Source: Acidobacteria bacterium SCN 69-37 (GTDB lineage: Bacteria; Acidobacteriota; Vicinamibacteria; Vicinamibacterales; SCN-69-37). Taken from it: DNA of 64,000 nucleotides. Below are positions 43,136-51,833 of the stretch, in pieces (the first letter of the stretch is position 1; each line of letters starts with the position of its first letter). The translations under genes and the position numbers were made by a program. The stretch covers positions 33,125 to 97,124 of the forward strand of contig MEDJ01000013.1 of the NCBI GenBank assembly GCA_001724025.1, in the 5' to 3' direction. The notes under the pieces were generated by a model. That model did not search any database, had not been told where the DNA came from, and worked only from the letters and a program-made list of their open reading frames with translations.

Positions 43136-43570
43136 TCAGGCCTGGCCCTGCACCAGTTGCTTGAGCCGATCGAGATCCGCTGTCAGCATCGCGTGCAGCG
43201 GCCCTGTGACGAGCGCATCGGGCACCGCCGCCAGCGCCGGCCCGAGTTCCCCCGCATACCGGATGCGCACGCGCGACCCCGGTCCCGACCGCTGGACGTC
43301 GAACCGCGTCATCCCGACCACCGGGCCGTCGGCCATGCGCAGGGTCAGCAGGTGCGGGAAGTGCACGGTCGCGACCTCCGTCGTCCACGTGAGCTCGCGG
43401 CTCAGCACGGCCCCGATCATGCGCACGCGTGCGCCGGGGGCCAGCGCGCGATCGAGAATCTCGACGCGCGTGACGGCCGACATCCACTCGGGCGTCCGGG
43501 CCGGATCGAACATGACCGCGGCGATGTCGGCCGGGTCGGCGGCAATCTGGATTTCAGCGGTCAGGTCCAT
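43136..43570 (-). CDS. SRPBCC-family (START-like) protein
   Basis: 144 aa, predicted alpha/beta grip fold with a hydrophobic cavity: AEIQIAADPADIAAVMFDPA at the N-terminus and a long C-terminal helix (ALVTGPLHAMLTADLDRLKQ). Members bind or modify lipids and small hydrophobic molecules. ATG 43570 is preferred; a GTG at 43585 would add five residues. It lies 43 bp behind the IMPDH-family gene in the same direction. Confidence 0.8.
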   Translation of the reverse strand: MDLTAEIQIAADPADIAAVMFDPARTPEWMSAVTRVEILDRALAPGARVRMIGAVLSRELTWTTEVATVHFPHLLTLRMADGPVVGMTRFDVQRSGPGSRVRIRYAGELGPALAAVPDALVTGPLHAMLTADLDRLKQLVQGQA

Positions 43571-43613
43571 ACGATTCAGGTCCACGGCGATCAGGTTCCC
43601 ACGCCTGCCGATC

Positions 43614-45101
43614 TTACCGTCGAAACGACTCGGTCCGTGCGGCCGCCGAGAGCGGGATCAGGAACCGATCCGGATCCGCGGTCAACGCCTGCCGCAGCCC
43701 GTCGAGTGACATCGCGCCCCCGTAGCTGATGGCCGAGCACAGGTGCTTCAGCATGTTCCGGATGACGAGCCGCGCCGACCCGCGGGCCGGCACACTGACC
43801 TCGAGCCCCTCGGCCCCCATCGCATCGAGTTCCTCGGTATCGGCCTCCTCGAGATCGAGCCTGTCGCGTACCGCGCCGACAGAGGCCATGCCGCGGAACA
43901 CCTTGAACGGGACCTGCACGATCTTCTGCGACTCGGGCATCACGACGGCTTTCATGACCGTCTCGCCCGGCGTTTCGGCCGTCCCCGCAAACGCGCTGCC
44001 GAGCATCACCGTGGCGCCGCCGAACAGAAGGGCCAGCACGAGCGCGCCATCGCGCGCCACGCCGCCGTCGGCGATGAGCGGTACGCGCCCCACCGCCGCA
44101 ACGTGACAGCGCACGAGGGCCTCGGCCTGCGGTACGCCGAAGTTCGTCGTCAGTCGCGTGGTGCAGCCGCCACCGGGCCCGATCCCGACCTTCACCGCGT
44201 CGGCGCCGCGATCGACGAGGAACGTCACGCCCTCCGCGGTGGCCACGTTGCCCGCAACCAGCGGCACGTCGCCGAACCGCGCGCGCACGGCCGTCAGGGC
44301 GCGCTCCATCACGCGGGAGTGTCCGTGTGCGATGTCGATGACCAGCGCGTCGGCCCCCACGCGCAGCAGTTCGGCCGCGCGCTCGAGGAAGTCGCCCGTC
44401 GCACCGATGGCCGCGGCGACACGCAGCCGGCCCTGTGCATCGCGCGTGGCGTGCGGGTGCTCGCGGTGCTTCACGAGATCGCGCGCCGTGATCAGCCCGA
44501 TGACGCGATCGTCCGCGTCGACGAGCGGCAGCTTCTTCACCTTGGCCTCGACCATGACGCGCTCGGCCTCGGGCCAGGCCATGGGGCCCTGGTGCACGAC
44601 GAGCCGATCGCGCCGCGTCATGCGCGCGCCGACAAGGACGGTGCCGGCCACGAACCGGATGTCGCGATCGGTCAACAGACCCGACAGCCGTCCGGCCTCG
44701 TCGATGACCACCAGCGTGCCCACGCCGGTGCCGCGCATGATCTCGCGCGCGTCCGCCACCGTCGCGGACGCCGCGATGCCGCGCGGATCCGTGACGATGC
44801 CGTGCTGCGTGCGCTTCACAGCCGCGACCTCGGCCACCTGCGGCCCGACGTCGCCGGGACGATACCCGCGATCGATCACACCGATCCCGCCTTCCTCGGC
44901 CATCACGATGGCCATCGGGGCACGCGTGACCGTGTCCATGTTGGCCGACACGAGCGGGCGGCGCAGCGGGATGGTGGCGGTGAACGGCGAGGTCAGGTCG
45001 ATGACATCGGGATTGCGGCTCGGGATCTCGCCGAGCTGAGGCGCGAGCAGGAAGTCGTCGAACGTACGGCCGCGGACGCGATCGAGGAGGGCGGTCATCA
45101 T
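43614..45101 (-). CDS. IMP dehydrogenase/GMP reductase-family enzyme with CBS domains
   Basis: 495 aa: TIM barrel interrupted by two CBS repeats (about 105-225, [20 protein letters not shown] and [20 protein letters not shown]). The catalytic cysteine is in [14 protein letters not shown], where IMPDH normally has GPGSICTTR. Motif MSFRGM-like appears as [35 protein letters not shown] is as expected. IMPDH makes XMP from IMP, while GuaB1-type paralogs reduce GMP; the altered loop leaves the reaction open. The ATG overlaps the stop of the VOC gene (ATGA). Confidence 0.85.
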   Translation of the reverse strand: MMTALLDRVRGRTFDDFLLAPQLGEIPSRNPDVIDLTSPFTATIPLRRPLVSANMDTVTRAPMAIVMAEEGGIGVIDRGYRPGDVGPQVAEVAAVKRTQHGIVTDPRGIAASATVADAREIMRGTGVGTLVVIDEAGRLSGLLTDRDIRFVAGTVLVGARMTRRDRLVVHQGPMAWPEAERVMVEAKVKKLPLVDADDRVIGLITARDLVKHREHPHATRDAQGRLRVAAAIGATGDFLERAAELLRVGADALVIDIAHGHSRVMERALTAVRARFGDVPLVAGNVATAEGVTFLVDRGADAVKVGIGPGGGCTTRLTTNFGVPQAEALVRCHVAAVGRVPLIADGGVARDGALVLALLFGGATVMLGSAFAGTAETPGETVMKAVVMPESQKIVQVPFKVFRGMASVGAVRDRLDLEEADTEELDAMGAEGLEVSVPARGSARLVIRNMLKHLCSAISYGGAMSLDGLRQALTADPDRFLIPLSAAARTESFRR

Positions 45102-45487
45102 GGGATCATCGGATCGCGACGCCGCACGAGCTGAATCGTGAGCCCCCACGGATCGCGCAGCATGGCCAGGTGATCGCCGGCCTCCGACACCCAGACCTCC
45201 CCTTCGGGGGTGGCTCCGACCGCCAGCAGCCGCTCGCGAACCGCCGCCACGTCCTCGACCCGGAAGGCCAGATGCAGATGCATCGGATCGATCGCCCGGT
45301 AGTCGGGTACGCCCACGCGCGGGTTGCGATACACCTCCACCATCACCGCGTCACCATGGTCGGCCAGAAACCGCGCGTGCGCCGGGCCGTCGGTCGATCG
45401 CTTCACGCGCAGGCCCAGGTGCTCCACGTACCAGTCGGCCTGGGCCGCCGGGTCGGACACCTGAAAGGCGACGTGTTCGATTTTCAT
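45098..45487 (-). CDS. VOC-family (glyoxalase-like) protein
   Basis: 129 aa with paired beta-alpha-beta-beta-beta modules: IEHVAFQVSDPAAQADWYVE at the N-terminus, HLHLAFRVEDVAAVRERLLA in the middle and RDPWGLTIQLVRR at the end. The metal-ligand positions H5, H near residue 69 and the late Gln are consistent with a metal-dependent VOC enzyme, but members also serve as binding proteins. It overlaps the IMPDH-family gene by 4 bp. Confidence 0.85.
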   Translation of the reverse strand: MKIEHVAFQVSDPAAQADWYVEHLGLRVKRSTDGPAHARFLADHGDAVMVEVYRNPRVGVPDYRAIDPMHLHLAFRVEDVAAVRERLLAVGATPEGEVWVSEAGDHLAMLRDPWGLTIQLVRRRDPMIP

Positions 45488-45535
45488 GATCCGTATTGTC
45501 CCCCAACCGGCACCGTTCGACGCGAGGACGATCGA

Positions 45536-46207
45536 CTACTTGACCGTCACCCCCCCAAGGAACACGCTGCCCTGGACAACCAGCCGGGGCGGCGCGTCCG
45601 GGCCGTCAGGCGCGGCGGTGGCCGCGGTCCCGGGATCGGCGGCGGGACGTGGCCGCTGATCGTTGACGCCACCGGCCACGACCGTCGTGCGGAATTCGAC
45701 GCTCCACCCGGCCGGCACGCGGATCTCGGTGCCGCCCATCACGGTGAAGACGTCGATCACGGCCGTCTCGCCGGCGCCGATCGTGGCGTGGGTCAGGTCG
45801 AGACGGCTGCCACCGAAGACGGCGGTGACCGATCCCCCGCGGAACGGGTCACCCTCAGCCCGGCGCTCGTCGCCGCCCATGACCGCAAAGGTGTTGACCA
45901 TTCCGGCTTCCGGCCGTGCCTCGGCGGCCGCACGCCTGTCGTAGGCGTGGCTGACCAGCAGGCCGATGACGATCAGCCAGAACAGCCAGCCGGCGCAGGC
46001 CCCGCTGCCCCGCACGCTCCCATCGCGACTGGCCTGCCAGACGACCGCAAGGCCGATGACGACGAGGGCGAGCGGCCAGAGCGCCACGACCTGCCGGGCG
46101 TCGATGAGGCCAGCCCGCTGCACCAGCAGCAGCCCGCCCAGGCCGGCCACACAGAGGCCCGTGGCCACGTTGACGTAGTTGATGGCGGCGCGCGGAGATT
46201 CGGACAT
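45536..46207 (-). CDS. LiaF-like membrane protein
   Basis: 223 aa. Two to three N-terminal helices (about 15-32, 42-60, 72-90) are followed by a C-terminal beta-helix-like domain: FAVMGGDERR, VTAVFGGSRLDLTHATIGAG and VFTVMGGTEIRVPAGWSV. This repeated G-G strand pattern is that of the LiaF/DUF2154 cell-envelope stress domain. No LiaRS pair is adjacent. It is divergent from the carboxylesterase; the 272-bp gap between them shows no recognisable element. Confidence 0.8.
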   Translation of the reverse strand: MSESPRAAINYVNVATGLCVAGLGGLLLVQRAGLIDARQVVALWPLALVVIGLAVVWQASRDGSVRGSGACAGWLFWLIVIGLLVSHAYDRRAAAEARPEAGMVNTFAVMGGDERRAEGDPFRGGSVTAVFGGSRLDLTHATIGAGETAVIDVFTVMGGTEIRVPAGWSVEFRTTVVAGGVNDQRPRPAADPGTAATAAPDGPDAPPRLVVQGSVFLGGVTVK

Positions 46208-46479
46208 ACGCGTAGTCTCGCCTGTCATCCCTTCCCGGCTCACCGACGAATCGGCCAGTGGCGGTCCGGCCCCGGTGAGGACTGACCTGTCACCCCGCCC
46301 ACGCGTCCAGGGGCGCCGCCAGACACGCACGACGTCCTGCGCCATGGGTCGGCCGTGCCGAGGCGAGCGCCGGCACGACGGACGCGACGATGCGGACCGG
46401 GCGGCCGGGCGGGCCCTTCAGGTTCCCGGCTCGCACGCCCGTGACGAGACGGGCGTGGTCCCGGGCGATTGCGACTATC

Positions 46480-48096
46480 ATGCGCGTCATGCCCAGACTG
46501 ATCGTGGCGCTCGTGGTCGTCGGCGCCCTCGCGGCCGTGTTCGTGCTGCGTCCCCGGACTCCGGCGCAGGCCCAGGCCGCCGTGGCGCTGACAGGCGACG
46601 TGACCGTCGCGCAGGGACGTCTCGCCGGGGTGCCCGGGCGCAATCCCGCGATCACCGTGTTCCGCGGCGTCCCGTTTGCCGCGCCGCCCGTGGGCGATCG
46701 GCGCTGGCGCGCGCCGCAGCCGGCGCCCGCGTGGCAGGGCGTGCGCACGGCAGCAGACTTCTCGCCGTCGTGTATCCAGCAGATCGTCGACAGCCGCGCG
46801 CCGTGGACCGCCGAGTTCATGGCGCACGGGGCCATCAGCGAAGATTGCCTGTACCTCAACATCTGGACGCCCGCGCGTCTCACCATCGAACGTCGTCCGG
46901 TGTTCGTGTATCTCCACGGCGGCGCCAACACGGAAGGATCGGGATCCGTCCCCGTGTATGACGGCGAAGGGCTCGCGTCGCGCGGGCTCGTCGTCGTGAC
47001 GATCAACTACCGGCTCGGCGTCTTCGGCTTTCTCGCGCACCCCGAGCTGACGGCCGAATCGCCGGACCATGCCTCGGGCAACTACGGGCTGCTCGATCAG
47101 ATTGCCGCGGTGCGGTGGGTGAAGGCGAACATCGCGGCCTTCGGTGGCGATCCGGAGCGCGTCACCGTGGCCGGCCAGTCGGCAGGCGCCTCGGCCGTGC
47201 ACAACCTGACGGCGTCGCCTCTCGCCCGCGGACTCTTCACGCGCGCGATTGCGCAGAGCGGCTCATCGCTCACGACGTTCGGACCGGGCCGCGCGCTGGC
47301 CGATCAGGAAGCCGACGGCGTCCGCTTCGCCGCGGCGAAAGGCGCGTCGTCACTGGCCGCGCTCCGCGCGATGAGCGCCGGGCAGGTGTCGGCCGCGATC
47401 CCCGTGCCTGCCGCCGGCGCCGAGGCCCCCGCGCCGTTCCGCTGGACGCCGGTCGTCGACGGGTACGCGCTGCCGGCATCCGTCCGCGACATCTTCGCCG
47501 CAGGTCAGCAGAACGACGTCGTGACGCTGACGGGGACCAACGCCGACGAGTACGGCGCCTCACCACAGCCAACGGCAACCGTGGCGTCGTTCACCGCGCA
47601 GGCGCGCGATCGCTGGGGCGACGAGGCGGCGGCGTTCCTGGCGCTCTACCCTGCAAAGACGGACGAAGCGGCCAGGCTCGCGGCCAATACGAGTGCGCGC
47701 GACCTCGCGCGGGTGAGCATGTACCTGTGGGCGATCGAGCGCGCGAAGACGGCGCAGACGCCCGTCTACACGTACTACTGGACGCATCCGCTGCCCGGCC
47801 CCGGTGGAGATCAGTACGGCGCGTTCCACACCTCCGAGGTGCCGTATCTGCTGAACACGCTCTCGATGTCGCCGCGTCCCTTCACGGCGCTCGATCATCG
47901 CCTCGCCGATCTCTTCTCGACGTACATCGTGAATTTCGCGACGAGCGGCGATCCGAACCTCACGCAGCCGGGGCCCTGGCGTCCAGTCGGCCCCGACAAT
48001 GCGACGACGATGGCCATCGGCGAGCGGAGCGAGGTGATGCCGCTCACCTCGAGTCCCGAGGCGTTCGCGTTCCTGCGGCGCGCGATGGCACGGTAG
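46480..48096 (+). CDS. Type B carboxylesterase/lipase, exported
   Basis: 538 aa alpha/beta-hydrolase. A hydrophobic N-terminus (LIVALVVVGALAAVFVLRP) serves as signal or anchor. Nucleophile serine sits in TVAGQSAGA near residue 230, the oxyanion loop in YLHGGANTEGSG, the charge-relay Glu in GTNADEYG and the His in YGAFHTSEVPYL. The B-type signature EDCLYLNIW is present. Members hydrolyse esters of broad range. ATG 46480 is used; MPRL at 46489 is an alternative. Confidence 0.92.
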   Translation: MRVMPRLIVALVVVGALAAVFVLRPRTPAQAQAAVALTGDVTVAQGRLAGVPGRNPAITVFRGVPFAAPPVGDRRWRAPQPAPAWQGVRTAADFSPSCIQQIVDSRAPWTAEFMAHGAISEDCLYLNIWTPARLTIERRPVFVYLHGGANTEGSGSVPVYDGEGLASRGLVVVTINYRLGVFGFLAHPELTAESPDHASGNYGLLDQIAAVRWVKANIAAFGGDPERVTVAGQSAGASAVHNLTASPLARGLFTRAIAQSGSSLTTFGPGRALADQEADGVRFAAAKGASSLAALRAMSAGQVSAAIPVPAAGAEAPAPFRWTPVVDGYALPASVRDIFAAGQQNDVVTLTGTNADEYGASPQPTATVASFTAQARDRWGDEAAAFLALYPAKTDEAARLAANTSARDLARVSMYLWAIERAKTAQTPVYTYYWTHPLPGPGGDQYGAFHTSEVPYLLNTLSMSPRPFTALDHRLADLFSTYIVNFATSGDPNLTQPGPWRPVGPDNATTMAIGERSEVMPLTSSPEAFAFLRRAMAR

Positions 48097-48186
48097 GCGC
48101 CGCGGGCGCCGTCAATCTCACGTATACTGCCGCCTTCGACACCAGACAGACCGGTCTTTCGCAGCCGGTACACGCAGGAGCAGATC

Positions 48187-49071
48187 ATGCACGCACGTAC
48201 GATCGTTCTCGCAGCCACGATGGCCGTCGGCCTGGGCGCGTCGACAGGGCTCATCGGCCAGCAGGCGCCCGGTGCCCAGCCGGCGCCGGACACGCGCACG
48301 CCACCGACCTTCTTCCCGCCCAACTACATCGGCTGGGAACTGCCGGCCCCGCCGGTGACGGTGCCTGACGGCTTCACGCCGATCTTCAATGGCCGCAATC
48401 TGTCGGGCTGGCACATCAGTCGGACGAACCATCATGGCCGCACGCCGGACTTCTTCGTCCAGCACGGCATCATCCTCGCCACGCAGAATCCGCTCGGCGG
48501 CGGGGGCATCCTGCTGACGGACAAGTCCTACCGCGACTTCGAGCTGTACATGGAGGTCAAGCCCGACTGGGGCAACGACAGCGGAATCTTCCTGCGCAGC
48601 ACGGAGTCGGGTGCGGCCTATCAGGTCACGATGGACTTCCTGTCGAACGGCAGCATGGGCGCGGTGATTGCCGAGGGCGGCATGCAGTTGGCCGCGCGCG
48701 CCGGCGGGGCCGGCCGCCAGGGCCAGGCCGCACGCCAGGGCGGCGCGGGACGCCAGGGCGGCGCGGCGCGGCAGGGCGGTGCGCCGGCCGGACCGCCGCC
48801 GGGACTCGGCGAAGGCAACCAGGCCACGGCCGCCTGGTTCAAGGCCTGGAAGCGCGACGACTGGAACGCGGTCCGCGTGCGCATGGTGGGCGAAGTGCCG
48901 CGCGTGACGGTGTGGATCAATGACGTGCAGATCACCGACTTCCAGGACACCGCCAACAGCGCTGTCGGCGGCATCACGGAAGGCCCAATCGCCATCCAGG
49001 TTCACGGCGCCGGTCGCTGGGTGCCCGGCGGCTTCTGGCGCTGGCGCAACATCGGGATCAAGGAACTTTAG
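48187..49071 (+). CDS. DUF1080 (3-keto-disaccharide hydrolase-like) protein
   Basis: 294 aa with a signal peptide (TIVLAATMAVGLGASTGLIG). The jelly-roll DUF1080 fold is shown by GFTPIFNGRNLSGWHISRT, DFELYMEVKPDWGNDSGIFL and WNAVRVRMVGEVPRVTVWIN. Some members hydrolyse 3-keto-glycosides, tying them to Gfo/Idh/MocA oxidation. A low-complexity insert built from repeated A/G-R-Q-G-G-A units (about residues 170-203) interrupts the domain, probably a surface loop expanded by repeat slippage. AGGAG lies 7 nt upstream of the ATG. Confidence 0.9.
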   Translation: MHARTIVLAATMAVGLGASTGLIGQQAPGAQPAPDTRTPPTFFPPNYIGWELPAPPVTVPDGFTPIFNGRNLSGWHISRTNHHGRTPDFFVQHGIILATQNPLGGGGILLTDKSYRDFELYMEVKPDWGNDSGIFLRSTESGAAYQVTMDFLSNGSMGAVIAEGGMQLAARAGGAGRQGQAARQGGAGRQGGAARQGGAPAGPPPGLGEGNQATAAWFKAWKRDDWNAVRVRMVGEVPRVTVWINDVQITDFQDTANSAVGGITEGPIAIQVHGAGRWVPGGFWRWRNIGIKEL

Positions 49072-49280
49072 ATCTCAGGTACGACAGGTACGACGGGCGA
49101 CAGGGGGTCCCGGGCTTTCGCCCGGGACTCCTTTTTGTTCTCACTGCCCCCGAAAACCAGTCCCTCCAGGCAAAGCCCGGGCCCGCTGTCGCCGGTCGTA
49201 CCTGTCGTACCTGAAAACCAGTCCCCCGGGCGAAGGCCCGGGGCCCCAATCGCCCGTCGTACCCGTCGTACCTGAGATCT
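49070..49280. mobile_element. MITE-like element filling a convergent gap
   Basis: 31-bp terminal inverted repeats (49070-49100 and 49250-49280, beginning AGATCTCAGG) differ at one position. Inside lie a third copy of the TACGAC unit (about 49187-49213), two tandem copies of a roughly 63-bp unit starting GAAAACCAGTCCC, and two GC-rich hairpins. The ends coincide with the stop codons of both neighbours. There is no transposase and no evident target duplication. Confidence 0.55.
49107..49135 (+). terminator. Intrinsic terminator after the DUF1080 gene
   Basis: GTCCCGGGC and GCCCGGGAC (49107-49115, 49120-49128) form a perfect 9-bp stem with a TTTC loop, followed by TCCTTTTT. It lies 36 bp after the DUF1080 stop and inside the MITE-like element. 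Confidence 0.75.
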
Positions 49281-50639
49281 CTACACGGCCGGGAGACCGG
49301 CCAGCGCCGTGGCCAGTTCCTGTTCGTCGTAGGACTGGTCGGTGAGCTTGCCGGCAAAGTAGTCGGTGTAGGCCTGCATGTCGAAGTAGCCGTGCCCCGA
49401 GAGGTTGAAGAGGATCGCACGCGAGACGCCCTCCTCGCGGCAGCGGATCGCCTCGTCGATGGCCTCGCGGACCGCGTGGTTCGCTTCGGGGGCGGGGACG
49501 ATGCCCTCGTGCCGGGCGAACAGGATTCCGGCCTCGAAGCAGGCTAGCTGCGGATGCGCGACCGCGTCGATCAGGCCCAGCGCGCGGACGTGCGACACGA
49601 GCGGCGCCATCCCGTGATAGCGCAGGCCGCCCGCATGGAACCCCGGCGGCATGAACGTCGAGCCGAGCGTGTGCATCTTGACCAGCGGTGTCATGTGCCC
49701 GGTGTCGCCGAAGTCGTACGCGTAGCGGCCACGCGTCAGGGTCGGACACGCCACCGGCTCGACGGCCACGATCCGGGTGCCGCGCCCGTGCCGCAGGTTC
49801 TCGCCGATGAACGGGAACGCGAGCCCCGCGAAATTCGAGCCGCCGCCGGTGCAGGCGATCACCACGTCGGGATAGTCGTCGGCCAGATCGAACTGCGCCA
49901 GCGCTTCCCGGCCGCAGACCGTCTGGTGCAGCAGCACGTGATTGAGCACGGACCCGAGCGCGTATTTCGTCTCGTCGCTGCCCGCCGCCACCTCGACGGC
50001 CTCCGAAATCGCGATGCCGAGGCTGCCGTTACTGTCGGGCGTGGCCGCCAGCACCTGACGGCCGAAACTGGTCTCGAGTGACGGGCTCGACACGCAGCGG
50101 GCGCCGAACGTCTCCATGAACGCGCGGCGGTACGGCTTCTGATCGTACGACACGCGCACCATGAAGACCTGAACCTCGAGACCGAACACCGACCCGGCAA
50201 ACGCGAGCGACGATCCCCACTGGCCCGCGCCGGTCTCCGTGGCGATTTTCCGGACGCCCGCTTCCTTGTTGTAAAAGGCCTGCGGCACGGCCGTGTTCGG
50301 CTTGTGACTGCCGGAAGGGCTGACACCCTCGTACTTGTAGTAGATGCGCGCCGGCGTGCCGAGTGCCTGCTCGAGCCGCCGGGCGCGATACAGCGGACTC
50401 GGCCGCCACTGGCGATAGACGTCGCGCACGGGCTCGGGAATCTCGATCTCGCGCTCGGTCGAGACCTCCTGCAGGATCAGCGACATCGGGAACAACGGCG
50501 CCAGATCGTCAGGCCCGATCGGCTGCTTCGTCCCCGGGTGCAGCACGGGCGGCAGCGGTTCGGGCAGGTCGGCGGCGATGTTGTACCAGTGCGTGGGCAG
50601 CCGGGCTTCGTCGAGCAGGAACTTGACACGATCACTCAT
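49281..50639 (-). CDS. Tryptophan synthase beta-like PLP enzyme (TrpB2 type)
   Basis: 452 aa. The PLP lysine is in [13 protein letters not shown], with the phosphate-binding [11 protein letters not shown] and a characteristic N-terminus [20 protein letters not shown]. Length (about 450 versus 400 aa for TrpB1) and motif set define the TrpB2 branch, which joins indole and serine or phosphoserine and often lacks a TrpA partner; none is present here. The ATG at 50639 has GGGAG upstream. Confidence 0.92.
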   Translation of the reverse strand: MSDRVKFLLDEARLPTHWYNIAADLPEPLPPVLHPGTKQPIGPDDLAPLFPMSLILQEVSTEREIEIPEPVRDVYRQWRPSPLYRARRLEQALGTPARIYYKYEGVSPSGSHKPNTAVPQAFYNKEAGVRKIATETGAGQWGSSLAFAGSVFGLEVQVFMVRVSYDQKPYRRAFMETFGARCVSSPSLETSFGRQVLAATPDSNGSLGIAISEAVEVAAGSDETKYALGSVLNHVLLHQTVCGREALAQFDLADDYPDVVIACTGGGSNFAGLAFPFIGENLRHGRGTRIVAVEPVACPTLTRGRYAYDFGDTGHMTPLVKMHTLGSTFMPPGFHAGGLRYHGMAPLVSHVRALGLIDAVAHPQLACFEAGILFARHEGIVPAPEANHAVREAIDEAIRCREEGVSRAILFNLSGHGYFDMQAYTDYFAGKLTDQSYDEQELATALAGLPAV

Positions 50640-50882
50640 GGACGTCTCTCCCTCGATCGCCGGCACCGTGCGCGGCGATCCCGTGAGCCTTTCTGGCGCG
50701 GCGGTGCCGACATTGTCGCCGCAATCGGTCCAGGAACGCACGCGGGGTCGCACGTTCCCCAGGTTCAGTCACCAAAATTCTCCCCAGAGGCAGACTCCAC
50801 GCGCGGCGCGGTCCGCGGATGCCCGGGTGACGCCAGACGCTCCCCAATCAGGCCTGGTATCGAAGTTGCCCCACTCGAGGAC

Positions 50883-51299
50883 ATGTCCTTGTCTTTCAGG
50901 AACGTCATTTTCACGTCCGATCCTTCCACCTCCCCCGACGCCAGCGTCATCGACGAGACGGCAGTCTCAAGCGGCGTCTGGCAGTCAATCAAATACCTGT
51001 GGTGCAGGCATACGCACACGACCGTCACGCCGAAGCGGGACGGCATGCCGGCACACGTGGTCTGTCAGTCCTGCGGCTGGCGCGAGCCGATCATGGCCGC
51101 GATGCCGCTCGCCACGCGCACCTGGGACTCGTCACGCGACGAGGAACGGTACCAGTTCGAGAAGCGGCGACGCGTGGCGCTCGAACAGCAGCGGCAGATC
51201 GTCATGGCGAAGCACGCGGCGCCCACGGCACGACGTCCGCGGCGCCCCCGCGCACCGGTCAGCAACATTTTTCCAATGAAGCCCGCCGCCGGTCAGTAG
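50883..51299 (+). CDS. Small zinc-ribbon-like hypothetical protein
   Basis: 138 aa starting MSLSFRNVIFTSDPSTSPDA. The central IKYLWCRHTHTT and HVVCQSCGWREP provide a C...C-x2-C pattern with nearby His residues, probably one zinc site. A basic C-terminal tail (ARRPRRPRAP) follows. No family recognised for certain. The 243-bp gap before it holds nothing apparent. Confidence 0.6.
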   Translation: MSLSFRNVIFTSDPSTSPDASVIDETAVSSGVWQSIKYLWCRHTHTTVTPKRDGMPAHVVCQSCGWREPIMAAMPLATRTWDSSRDEERYQFEKRRRVALEQQRQIVMAKHAAPTARRPRRPRAPVSNIFPMKPAAGQ

Positions 51300-51446
51300 A
51301 CATTCCGGCCGCCGGCACGCACCACAGGATGTCCCGCGTCCTGCCGTCATCGTGAGGTGCCGCACCGTTCCCGCCGCGGGATGCCGTCGGATCTGCCCGA
51401 GGGTGTTCCGCGGATCGTGGCACCCGGCTTGCGATCGACCGCTCGC

Positions 51447-51809
51447 ATGAACGAGGCTTCTCCCCCCTGGCACTTCGATCGCGCGGCCGCCCTCGACAGA
51501 CTGGACCACGATCCCGATCTGCTCGCGAACATGATTCGACAGTTCCTCGAGGAGGCCCCCGTCACGCTGGCGGCGATCGACGCCGCCGTCAACGCAGGCG
51601 ACGGGGCCGCGATCGGCGATGCGGCCCACGCGCTCAAGACCGCCGCGGGCTATCTGGCCGCTGACGCGCTCTGTCTGCGGGCCCAGACGATCGAGGGATT
51701 CGGCCGCGTGGGACAAATTGACGACGCTCGCGCGGCCTGGCCGGCTCTGGCCGCCAGCGCCGCCGGGGTCATCGCCGTACTCGAGCGCGTGGCTGAGGAT
51801 GAGAAATGA
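51447..51809 (+). CDS. HPt (histidine phosphotransfer) domain protein
   Basis: 120 aa, single four-helix Hpt domain. The phospho-acceptor His is in DAAHALKTAAGYL (consensus AHxLKG), where the usual Gly is Thr. The helix ANMIRQFLEEAPVTLAAIDA precedes it. ATG 51447 is chosen because the domain begins soon after. It has no hybrid kinase nearby, so it is an orphan phosphotransfer protein in this window. Confidence 0.8.
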   Translation: MNEASPPWHFDRAAALDRLDHDPDLLANMIRQFLEEAPVTLAAIDAAVNAGDGAAIGDAAHALKTAAGYLAADALCLRAQTIEGFGRVGQIDDARAAWPALAASAAGVIAVLERVAEDEK

Positions 51810-51833
51810 ACGCTCGCTGCGACGATGACGACG

